Assembly: GCA_965229505.1 (NCBI GenBank) | Contig: OZ245881.1 | Span: 4,588,001 to 4,652,000 of the forward strand | DNA: 64,000 bases | Direction of reading: 5' to 3' | DNA from: UBA6059 sp040219045 | GTDB lineage: Bacteria; Bacteroidota; Bacteroidia; Cytophagales; Cyclobacteriaceae | Shown here: positions 17,654 to 24,746 of the stretch, one piece after another | Position numbering within the stretch: position 1 is the first letter of the stretch | Layout: each line of letters begins with the position of its first letter | Translations under genes and position numbers: made by a program | The notes under the pieces: model-generated | What the model saw: the letters and a program-made list of their open reading frames with translations, nothing else | Databases searched by the model: none | Told to the model about the DNA's origin: nothing

Positions 17654-20074
17654 ATGTTTAGATCTTACCTCAAAGTCATACTTCGCAACATTCGAAGAAA
17701 ACAACTTTCGACGATCATCAATTTGTTTGGGATGGCATTGGCATTTGCGATAGCAATGGCTATCTACGCTTATGCTGCACACGAGATGAGCTTTGATAAG
17801 TATCATGCCAAAGCAGATAGGATTTACAGAGTTACCTATAGGTTTCAGAATAGTTCTGGCTATGACATCCACTGGGCCAGAATGAGTCAGGATTGGATCA
17901 ACGAATTAGCTGAAGAATTTCCTGAGGTAGAACACCTGGTACGTTTTCAGTCTTTTCGACCTAGAAATGTGAATGTAGATGACGATGCTTTTAGGGAGGA
18001 AAATGCCTTTGCAGTTGATCAGGAGGTGTTTGAGTTGTTTGACTTCCAGTTCATCGAAGGCTCGGCTGCTGATGCATTGGCTAATCCCTACTCCGTTGTT
18101 TTAACCGAGGCAACAGCCAAACGATACTTTGGTGATTCGAACCCTATCGGAAAAATCATTAAAGTAGGAGGGGATGATGGAACTAAGTCAGACTATACAG
18201 TAACTGGTGTAATAGAGGAACTACCGCCAAATACGCACCTGCCTATCACCATGTTGACCAGTATCAATAGCGAGCAAGATCGTACTGGCTGGGCCTATGT
18301 CTATCTGTTATTGAATAATCCGATGGCCATCGATGGCATTGAAGCTAGATCAAAGGAGTTTGTGGCTTCTAAGACTGACTTAGAAGCAGGAGAGGAGCTG
18401 ACGCTACATTTCCAACCCCTGACTTCTATACATCTTGATTCACAGCTAAGTCGTGAGATAGTACCGAACGGGGATAGGCAGAATATTCTCATTTTCGGCT
18501 TAGCGGCCATCTTTTTGCTCGTGATTGCATCGGTCAATTTTGCTAATCTCAATGCCATCCAATCAATGAGTCGCTCAAAGGAGATAGGTTTGCGAAAGCT
18601 GCTGGGAGGGAGTATCAGCAACTTAAGAGGATACTTTTTTCTGGAGGCCCTGATGCTGTGCTTCTTAAGTCTTTTGATTGGGTCTGCATTATTCACAATC
18701 GGACTGCCATATCTTGAGCAGTTCCTTGGCCATACCTTGGTGTACGACTCGATGATTATGGTGGGCGGTCTGCTTATTGTTATGGCATTGGTTGCGCTGG
18801 TTTCGGGTGCAATTACAGGACAGCTTATAGTCAGAGTAAAGTTGATGAATGCGCTGAAGGGTAATCTTACGTCTTCAGCGCGTAATGGCAGTATTATCAA
18901 GAAGGTACTCGTTGGGATCCAGTTTGCGACGGTGCTATTACTGATAGCAACGAGCCTCATCATTCAGCGGCAGTTTGCCTACATGCAGGACAAGAAACTG
19001 GGAATTGATCATAATCAGGTCATTGCATTGATGAATAATGATCGACAAGTCATGAAGGACTATCGAATGATCAAAACCCAGCTGAAGCAACTGCCAGGAG
19101 TGAAGGATGTCTCCTCTATTATGCAGCTTCCCACCAGCCCGATCAAGGACATGGGGCAGGTGAAAGTGTATGACCGCCCTGACCTTGAGGTGTCTGCTGA
19201 TATGCAGGTCATGGACATCAACGCCCCGCAGCTTCTCAATATGACGTTCGTCGCGGGTGGTTCCTTACCAGAAAATCTGGTGCGATCTCAGTCTGTACCT
19301 GAGTCGGAAATCTGGAAAGATTTCACCACAAAAAAGAGGAGCTATCTCGTCAATGAAACTGGAGCCAAAGCGATGGGCTGGGATAATCCTGCGGATGCTG
19401 TTGGTAAACGTATTGATTGGTCCATTGGTGATCTATCGCTCAAGGATGGTCATATCAGTGGTGTGATTGCTGACTATCATCAGGAGAGCCTCAAAGCAGA
19501 GATACGTCCTTTGGTGGTGACTTATGAGCCGCTTTGGATGCCCAACATACTTGTGAAAGTAGCAAATGGAGCCAATGAGCAGGTAAGGGATCAGATTGCT
19601 AATTTCTGGGATCAGCATTTTCAAGAAAGTCCGTTGGAGATCAGCTACCTCGATCAGAAACTTGAAGCCCTCTACCAATCTGAGAAGAAGCAGCTTCAAT
19701 TGATTTCAGGATTTACCTTGATAGCAGTGATAGTAGCCTTGCTTGGCTTATCAGGAATGATTGCCTATGGGTTGAAGCTACGGCTCAAAGAAATGGCCAT
19801 CAGAAGAGTCCTGGGTTCTCGGATCATCGGGATTGCTAACCTGTTAGGGAGAGAGTATTTGGCTATTGCTATTGCAGCGATGATGCTCGCCTTCCCAGCC
19901 GTTTGGTGGTTAATGTCCAGATGGTTGGACAACTATGCCTACCGTGTCAATATCGATGGGAAGAGCCTTATACTAGCCAATTTGTTTCTGGTCTTCCTGC
20001 TTGTGGGAACTGCCGCTTTCTATGCACTGCGCTTTCAGCGGATCAACCCGGCTAGTATTTTGAAGAGTGAGTAG
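17654..20074 (+). CDS. FtsX/MacB-type ABC transporter permease (806 aa)
   Basis: This is a paralogue of the permease at 1.5 kb, with the same plan: TM1 near residues 21-40 (LFGMALAFAIAMAIYAYA), a MacB-like periplasmic domain, the first FtsX core with KEIGLRKLLGGS, a second periplasmic domain, the second FtsX core with KEMAIRRVLGSR, and a tail ending NPASILKSE. No ATPase gene is nearby. It would sit in the inner membrane and use an ATPase encoded elsewhere. The function is unknown beyond family-level export or membrane-stress roles. It is followed within 12 bases by the first palindrome of the REP/RAYT locus. Confidence 0.9.
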   Translation: MFRSYLKVILRNIRRKQLSTIINLFGMALAFAIAMAIYAYAAHEMSFDKYHAKADRIYRVTYRFQNSSGYDIHWARMSQDWINELAEEFPEVEHLVRFQSFRPRNVNVDDDAFREENAFAVDQEVFELFDFQFIEGSAADALANPYSVVLTEATAKRYFGDSNPIGKIIKVGGDDGTKSDYTVTGVIEELPPNTHLPITMLTSINSEQDRTGWAYVYLLLNNPMAIDGIEARSKEFVASKTDLEAGEELTLHFQPLTSIHLDSQLSREIVPNGDRQNILIFGLAAIFLLVIASVNFANLNAIQSMSRSKEIGLRKLLGGSISNLRGYFFLEALMLCFLSLLIGSALFTIGLPYLEQFLGHTLVYDSMIMVGGLLIVMALVALVSGAITGQLIVRVKLMNALKGNLTSSARNGSIIKKVLVGIQFATVLLLIATSLIIQRQFAYMQDKKLGIDHNQVIALMNNDRQVMKDYRMIKTQLKQLPGVKDVSSIMQLPTSPIKDMGQVKVYDRPDLEVSADMQVMDINAPQLLNMTFVAGGSLPENLVRSQSVPESEIWKDFTTKKRSYLVNETGAKAMGWDNPADAVGKRIDWSIGDLSLKDGHISGVIADYHQESLKAEIRPLVVTYEPLWMPNILVKVANGANEQVRDQIANFWDQHFQESPLEISYLDQKLEALYQSEKKQLQLISGFTLIAVIVALLGLSGMIAYGLKLRLKEMAIRRVLGSRIIGIANLLGREYLAIAIAAMMLAFPAVWWLMSRWLDNYAYRVNIDGKSLILANLFLVFLLVGTAAFYALRFQRINPASILKSE

Positions 20075-20085
20075 GGTGGAGATTA

Positions 20086-20118
20086 AAACTTTGGAGGTTT
20101 CATAAACCACCAAGGTTT
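20086..20118. repeat. REP-like palindrome 1
   Basis: AAACTTTGGAGGTTT and AAACCACCAAGGTTT are inverted copies with 13 of 15 matches around three bases. It lies between the permease and the RAYT gene and shares its CCAAGGT/ACCTTGG core with palindrome 2. Confidence 0.6.
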
Positions 20119-20143
20119 AATGATCTATTCATATCTTTAGTAA

Positions 20144-20725
20144 GTGGAGCCATCTACCTACTATCATATCTACAATCACGCTAACGGCGATGAAAACCTC
20201 TTTCGCGAGGATGAGAATTACCATTTCTTCTTACGTCAATGGACCAAGTACCTCGAACCGGTAGCCACGACTTATGCGTACTGCTTGATGCCTAATCATT
20301 TTCATTTCTTGATTAGAACCAAAACCTCCAAGGTCTTCGAAGACCTTGGAGGTTTGAATAAACAGCCTTCGAAAATCATTATTCAAACCTTTTCTAATTT
20401 CTTCAACAGTTATACTAAGGCCTTCAACAAAAAGTACTCACGTCGAGGAAGCCTCTTTATGCCCAATTTCAAAAAGAAACCAATAACCTCAGATGCCTAC
20501 CTCACGGCGATCATCACCTACATTCATCGTAATCCAGTTCATCATGGCTTCTGTGATCAAGTAGGAGACTGGCCGCATTGTAGTTACCAGACTCTGCTGA
20601 GCTGCAAACCAACCAGAATACCCAGAAAGGAAGTAGTAAAGTGGTTTGGGAATGAAAAGGAACTCATTCAGGTTCACCGGCAGAATGTGGCTCTTGCAGA
20701 TAAGTCGCTACTCATCGACTCTTAG
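20144..20725 (+). CDS. REP-associated tyrosine transposase (RAYT, Y1 HUH family)
   Basis: The 193-residue protein is a single-strand DNA transposase-like nuclease. The HUH pair is H52 and H54 in CLMPNHFHFLI, and the catalytic tyrosine is Y126 in TYIHRNPVHHG. The SNFFNSYTKAFNKKYSRRGS stretch is typical of Bacteroidota RAYTs. The start is a GTG at 20144. A perfect 34-bp palindrome at 20322-20355 lies inside the gene and encodes residues 60-71 without breaking the frame. Palindromes also flank the gene, and a decayed 3' fragment of a relative follows. RAYTs recognise REP palindromes and are thought to mobilise them. The gene looks intact. Confidence 0.9.
   Translation: MEPSTYYHIYNHANGDENLFREDENYHFFLRQWTKYLEPVATTYAYCLMPNHFHFLIRTKTSKVFEDLGGLNKQPSKIIIQTFSNFFNSYTKAFNKKYSRRGSLFMPNFKKKPITSDAYLTAIITYIHRNPVHHGFCDQVGDWPHCSYQTLLSCKPTRIPRKEVVKWFGNEKELIQVHRQNVALADKSLLIDS
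20322..20355. repeat. Perfect 34-bp REP-like palindrome inside the RAYT gene
   Basis: The half-site AAACCTCCAAGGTCTTC is followed at once by its exact reverse complement. It falls in the variable loop between the HUH motif and the SNFF region of the protein. The core is shared with palindromes 1 and 3. Confidence 0.9.
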
Positions 20726-20766
20726 GCGAAGCATTCTGCTTTTGTAAAGTTTTAATCGTGTGCAGC

Positions 20767-20799
20767 AAACCTGACAGGTCTTGAAGATCTGTCAGGTTT
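20767..20799. repeat. REP-like palindrome 3
   Basis: The arms AAACCTGACAGGTCTT and AAGATCTGTCAGGTTT match at 15 of 16 positions around one base. It has the same AAACCT..AGGTCTT frame as the palindrome inside the RAYT gene, with a different middle. Confidence 0.8.
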
Positions 20800-20919
20800 G
20801 GTTTCGAAGAAACCCATCACCTCAGATGCCTGCCTCACGGCGATCATTACCTACATTTATCGCAAAACTGTTCATCATGGCTTTTGTACAAAAGTAAGAC
20901 TGGCTACACTACGATTACC
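20800..20919 (+). pseudogene. Decayed 3' fragment of a second RAYT gene
   Basis: About 115 bases resemble bases 20466-20585 of the intact RAYT gene: the part for KKPITSDAYLTAIITYIHRN through the WPHCSY region, including the text for the catalytic Tyr. Frameshifts and substitutions break it (for example IYRKTVHHGF-like text). It begins directly after palindrome 3, with no 5' half. Confidence 0.75.
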
Positions 20920-20937
20920 GGCGCAACTCTACTCAAT

Positions 20938-21588
20938 CTAATTTCTCGACCAAACCCAATAAACGATGGATATTAGTGTAATAAACCCGAGTATGAACGG
21001 GAGTTGAGTGCTTAGATATTCGGGACGCAAAAGCCAAAACCTGATATTGGTCTTGAACTTTATAATAAATACATCCAAAGATGAAACATAAGCCAAAGCT
21101 TCAACACCATTGAAGTTGAGTGTGTTGCGATATTTTTTTAACCTGGAGTTGCCAGCTATCTTTTCGTAGCTGGTATAGTAAGATCCATCTCGTAGAGATT
21201 GAAGGTAGGTTTTTACGAATGATTCAGGGGGCGTGTCCTTCAACGGCGAAGGTCCGTTCCAGTCCGGATACATTTCCCATTTTTCATTGGCTTGTTGAAT
21301 TCTACTTATTTTTAGATTTTTTGATAAACTTTTGAAAATCATATTTCTAGCATCAATATATTCCTTACGAGGACTAGCCTGCCAAAAAAGCCAGTATCTG
21401 TAATGAAAATACAGCCATATTATTCCAATCCATATGTGGACCCAAGCGATATTTAGGTCTTTAAACGAAAACCCTAGAATAGCTGCAGTTGACAGGTTAG
21501 CGTTAGTTGTTATTAGGAACATAATTAATATGCTCATTATATTACAATTTCTACGAACAGATACTAGGCTATCATCAAAGTCGTTCAC
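20938..21588 (-). CDS. Hypothetical membrane protein (216 aa)
   Basis: Three hydrophobic segments are visible: near residues 18-38 (SILIMFLITTNANLSTAAIL), 48-65 (WVHIWIGIIWLYFHYRYW) and at the C-terminus (FILGFITLISIVYWVW). A soluble part of about 110 residues lies between the second and third. The GTG at 21588 is the longest start; an ATG about 17 codons in is possible. The AT content is higher than in the flanking genes. I do not recognise the family. Confidence 0.6.
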   Translation of the reverse strand: MNDFDDSLVSVRRNCNIMSILIMFLITTNANLSTAAILGFSFKDLNIAWVHIWIGIIWLYFHYRYWLFWQASPRKEYIDARNMIFKSLSKNLKISRIQQANEKWEMYPDWNGPSPLKDTPPESFVKTYLQSLRDGSYYTSYEKIAGNSRLKKYRNTLNFNGVEALAYVSSLDVFIIKFKTNIRFWLLRPEYLSTQLPFILGFITLISIVYWVWSRN

Positions 21589-21675
21589 CTTGCTTGTGTT
21601 ATGTTAATTAACCAATCTTCTACTAATACTAAGGTATTAAATAGTCGCTTTGGATATGAGCCACTTTTGAACTAA

Positions 21676-22803
21676 TCACCCCACCACCTTCCTCAGCCAC
21701 TTCTTAAACCCACTCACCTCCATCGAAGGGATAAGATAATCCACATAGGGAAGTGCTGTTTTCATACCCAGGACTTCAGGGCTGTAGTTGCTGGATTGAG
21801 CGAGAGGGTTAATCCAGATGAGCTTGTTGACGCGGGACTTGAGCTTGCGGAGTGATTTGTCCAACTGACCGATATCACCACCATCCCAGCCGTCACTGAC
21901 GACAAATACAAAGGTTTTGCTGTGAAGGTAGCGATTGCCTTTGCCTGCGAGTAGCTGAGAGAGGCTTGCGCCCATGTTGGTGCCGCCAGACCAGCCCTCC
22001 ACTTTTTGCGTCAGGGCTTTAAGTGCACCTTGTAAATCACGTGACTTCAGTGGCTTGCTCACATCATAGAGAGAAGTGCTAAAAGCATAGCACTGCAAGT
22101 TGAAAAGGCCATTTTGAAGCATGTACATCATGTGCAGGACGAACTTGCTATACAGCTCCATCGACTTACTCACATCACAGAGCAGTACAATCTGGGTCTT
22201 GTTGCGTTTCTTTTCTTTGAAGCGTAGCTCAAGCAGCTCACCGCCATAGCGCATATTTCGGTTGAGAGTTGCCCGGAAATGCAATTGCTTTGGTGATTTG
22301 CTGGACACATATCTACGCGAAGGCAGCTTTTGTACCATTCGCTCGATCAACTGTATGATCTCCCGCCAGTCCTGCAGCTGTGTCGGATTGATCATCTTGA
22401 TGTCCGTTGCATTCTTGTATTCTTGATCACTGGCCTGCGCCATCTTCACCTCTTCTTCCTGAGGCTGATTACCATGAAGCCAGTTTTTGATTTCCTGAAA
22501 ACTCGGAGGCTTTGGTTTGGGCTGCTGCTCTGCAGTGGCTACCTCTTTGACTTTACTATCGACAGACTTGCTGAGTGATTTCCAGTAGTGGAAGTAGAGC
22601 TCATCAAACTGAGCAAACTGCTCATAGCTTTTGCAGAGTGTGCATTGCAGCACCAGCTTGAATTGGGTGCTGTCCTTCCAGTCGATATCCACCAGCGCTT
22701 GTAGCGCTTCCTGCTGCTCTTGAGGTCCTATCGGAAATTCCTTCTGACGCAGAAAGGCACAAAACTGTATGATGTGATGGGAGAGGGTAGTCCGCCGCTT
22801 CAC
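21676..22803 (-). CDS. coxE: CoxE-like protein with von Willebrand factor A domain
   Basis: CoxE-type proteins work with the CoxD AAA+ ATPase in maturing the active site of CO dehydrogenase-family enzymes. The metal-ion-dependent adhesion motif DVSKS is at residues 210-214, within IVLLCDVSKSMELYSKF, and later VSDGWDGGD fits the VWA fold. The 375-residue length is normal. The start is a GTG one base after the coxD stop, so translation is coupled. It is the last gene of the coxS-L-M-D-E direction. Confidence 0.88.
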   Translation of the reverse strand: MKRRTTLSHHIIQFCAFLRQKEFPIGPQEQQEALQALVDIDWKDSTQFKLVLQCTLCKSYEQFAQFDELYFHYWKSLSKSVDSKVKEVATAEQQPKPKPPSFQEIKNWLHGNQPQEEEVKMAQASDQEYKNATDIKMINPTQLQDWREIIQLIERMVQKLPSRRYVSSKSPKQLHFRATLNRNMRYGGELLELRFKEKKRNKTQIVLLCDVSKSMELYSKFVLHMMYMLQNGLFNLQCYAFSTSLYDVSKPLKSRDLQGALKALTQKVEGWSGGTNMGASLSQLLAGKGNRYLHSKTFVFVVSDGWDGGDIGQLDKSLRKLKSRVNKLIWINPLAQSSNYSPEVLGMKTALPYVDYLIPSMEVSGFKKWLRKVVG

Positions 22804-22804
22804 A

Positions 22805-23695
22805 CTACTCGAGTTTGGATTTGACTTTGACCTTCTCCAGCAATTCTGATAAGGAAGTCTGGGTCTCTCGCATGTCGTCCCAGTCCTTGAGCACCACGCC
22901 GAGCGTTTGCTCCACGAGTGATTTGTCCAAATGATCGAGGTGCATTTCTGCTAAGGCGGTAGCCCAATCTAGTGTCTCCGATACCCCAGGCGCCTTGTCC
23001 AACTCCATGGCGCGCAGCTCATGCATAAAGGCAGATATTTCCCTTGCCAACTGCTGATCAATGCCCGGCACCTTGCGCTCGATGATCTGAACTTCCTTCT
23101 CGAAACTGGGGTAGTCGATGTAGAGATAAAGACATCTACGACGCAAGGCTTCTGATAGCTCCCGCGTGCGATTGCCTGTGAGAATCACTTGAGGGATAGA
23201 CTTGGCCTGGATGGTACCGATTTCAGGGATAGTAATTTGCCATTCCGATAGGAGCTCTAAGAGGAAGCTCTCAAACTCCTCATCAGCCCGGTCTACCTCA
23301 TCGATGAGTAGGACACTTTGCCTGGACGACTGGATAGCCTTGAGCAGAGGTCGCTCCATTAAGAACTTGCCTGAAAACAGCTCTGCCTCCTTCTGCTCAA
23401 CGGTATAGCCCTGCGACTCGAGCATTTTGATATGAAGGAGCTGATGGGGGTAGTTCCATTCATAGATAGCCTGATAGGCATCCAGTCCCTCATAGCACTG
23501 GAGGCGGATGAGCTCAGTATCCATCATATCCGCCATCACTTTGGCAATAGCCGTCTTACCCACACCCGCCGGACCTTCTATCAACAGCGGCTTTTGCAGC
23601 TGCTGGGAGAGCTTGATGGACATAACGATGTTGTCATCCGGGATGTAACCTTGCTTTTCTAAGCCTTGGCGAATCTGGTTTAATTGGTTTTGCAT
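22805..23695 (-). CDS. coxD: CoxD-like MoxR-family AAA+ ATPase
   Basis: This is a hexameric-type AAA+ chaperone. Walker A GPAGVGKT is at residues 41-48, Walker B LLIDEVDRAD at 129-138, and a sensor-type NRTRELSEALRRRCLY follows. The family pairs with VWA proteins, here coxE directly behind. In CO dehydrogenase it is needed to build the Mo-Cu site, but for form II enzymes its job is unclear. The 296 residues are normal. The 190-base gap to coxM holds two repeat elements. Confidence 0.9.
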   Translation of the reverse strand: MQNQLNQIRQGLEKQGYIPDDNIVMSIKLSQQLQKPLLIEGPAGVGKTAIAKVMADMMDTELIRLQCYEGLDAYQAIYEWNYPHQLLHIKMLESQGYTVEQKEAELFSGKFLMERPLLKAIQSSRQSVLLIDEVDRADEEFESFLLELLSEWQITIPEIGTIQAKSIPQVILTGNRTRELSEALRRRCLYLYIDYPSFEKEVQIIERKVPGIDQQLAREISAFMHELRAMELDKAPGVSETLDWATALAEMHLDHLDKSLVEQTLGVVLKDWDDMRETQTSLSELLEKVKVKSKLE

Positions 23696-23737
23696 TGATT
23701 AAAACGTAGATCTAACTACTCTATAGGAATACTCACA

Positions 23738-23812
23738 ACACCCCTATAGTCCCCGCTTCCGCGGACGGCTCCAGGGGACAGTTCCTCCCTTGAGGGAGGT
23801 GCAGGAGGGTGT
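23738..23812. repeat. 75-bp GC-rich repeat element with two stem-loops
   Basis: The element begins ACACCC and ends GGGTGT (inverted ends). Inside, GTCCCC (23749-23754) pairs with GGGGAC (23774-23779), and CCTCCC (23784-23789) pairs with GGGAGG (23794-23799). Its GC content is well above the surroundings. It looks like an interspersed repeat of the REP/MITE kind between coxD and coxM. Confidence 0.5.
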
Positions 23813-23837
23813 AATTAAATGAAGAAATTGTACAATG

Positions 23838-23873
23838 AGATGATAGTCGAGCTTCGTCTCTCCACTATCATCT
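23838..23873. repeat. 10-bp inverted repeat downstream of coxM
   Basis: AGATGATAGT and ACTATCATCT are perfect inverted copies with a 16-base loop, 12 bases after the coxM stop on the minus strand. It has no T tract and may be a weak terminator or part of the adjacent repeat. Confidence 0.4.
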
Positions 23874-23885
23874 ATAATCTTTCAT

Positions 23886-24734
23886 CTAGCTAAGTGCCTT
23901 AAGCGCGCGCTTCGTATACACCTTTGCCATCTGTTTGCGGTAGCCCTCAGAAGCAAAGTGATCGCTCATCACAGAGATATCCTCTGCTGCAGCCGCACCA
24001 GCCGCTTCTATGGTAGCAGCATCCAGTGACTTACCTTCAAGCGCAGCTTCCACAGCAGCATCTCTAAAGGGAGTCGCTGAGACGCCTGCATAAGCTACAC
24101 GAGCCTTGCTAACCGTACTTCCCGACATCTCAAGGCAGACCGCACACCCTACTATCGCAAATCGTGACGCAGGCTGCATGAACTTTACGTACTTCGTTTT
24201 GGCGTTTGAGGGTACAGGCACGCTGATACTTGTGATCATTTCACCTTCTTCGACTGCTGTATAAAACAAGCCATGGAAGAAGTCTCCAGCAGCAACGGAT
24301 CTCGATGATTCACCATTGTGGATGTGGATGGTCGCATCTGCGGCTAGCAATAATGCCGGCCAATCTGCCGCAGGGTCTGCATGGGCGATACTACCTCCAA
24401 TCGTACCCATATTTCTAACCTGGACATCACCGATCAGATCAGCGGCTTCCGGGAAGAATGGCAGTTTGGATTGTAAGAGATCTGAGTCTACGATCTCACC
24501 GTGGGTTACTCCGGCACCAATCTCAATATGATCGCCTTTGTCTTCGATAGACTTGAGTTCTTTGATTTTTGAGATATCTATCAGATAGCCGTACTCGTTG
24601 AGGCGTAGCTTGAGCGCCGGAAGGAGACTATGACCGCCGGCCAGCAGTGTGGCTTCATCACCATGCTCCTTGAGCAGCGCGAGCGCATCACTGACCGAAT
24701 TTGCTTTTTTATATGTAAAACTTGATGGTATCAT
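23886..24734 (-). CDS. coxM: CoxM-like FAD-binding subunit of a molybdenum hydroxylase
   Basis: The medium subunit carries FAD and passes electrons to the acceptor. AGGHSLLP at residues 32-39 and TIGGSIAHADPAADWP near 111-126 are the two FAD-binding motifs of the family. The 282-residue length is typical. It follows coxL after 12 bases and belongs to the coxS-coxL-coxM operon. The electron acceptor is not indicated by the sequence. Confidence 0.93.
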   Translation of the reverse strand: MIPSSFTYKKANSVSDALALLKEHGDEATLLAGGHSLLPALKLRLNEYGYLIDISKIKELKSIEDKGDHIEIGAGVTHGEIVDSDLLQSKLPFFPEAADLIGDVQVRNMGTIGGSIAHADPAADWPALLLAADATIHIHNGESSRSVAAGDFFHGLFYTAVEEGEMITSISVPVPSNAKTKYVKFMQPASRFAIVGCAVCLEMSGSTVSKARVAYAGVSATPFRDAAVEAALEGKSLDAATIEAAGAAAAEDISVMSDHFASEGYRKQMAKVYTKRALKALS

Positions 24735-24746
24735 TTTTCTGAGGTT

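Noticed and set aside
18301..18963. 220-residue open frame on the minus strand
   Set aside because: It lies inside the second FtsX permease gene and has no recognisable domain.
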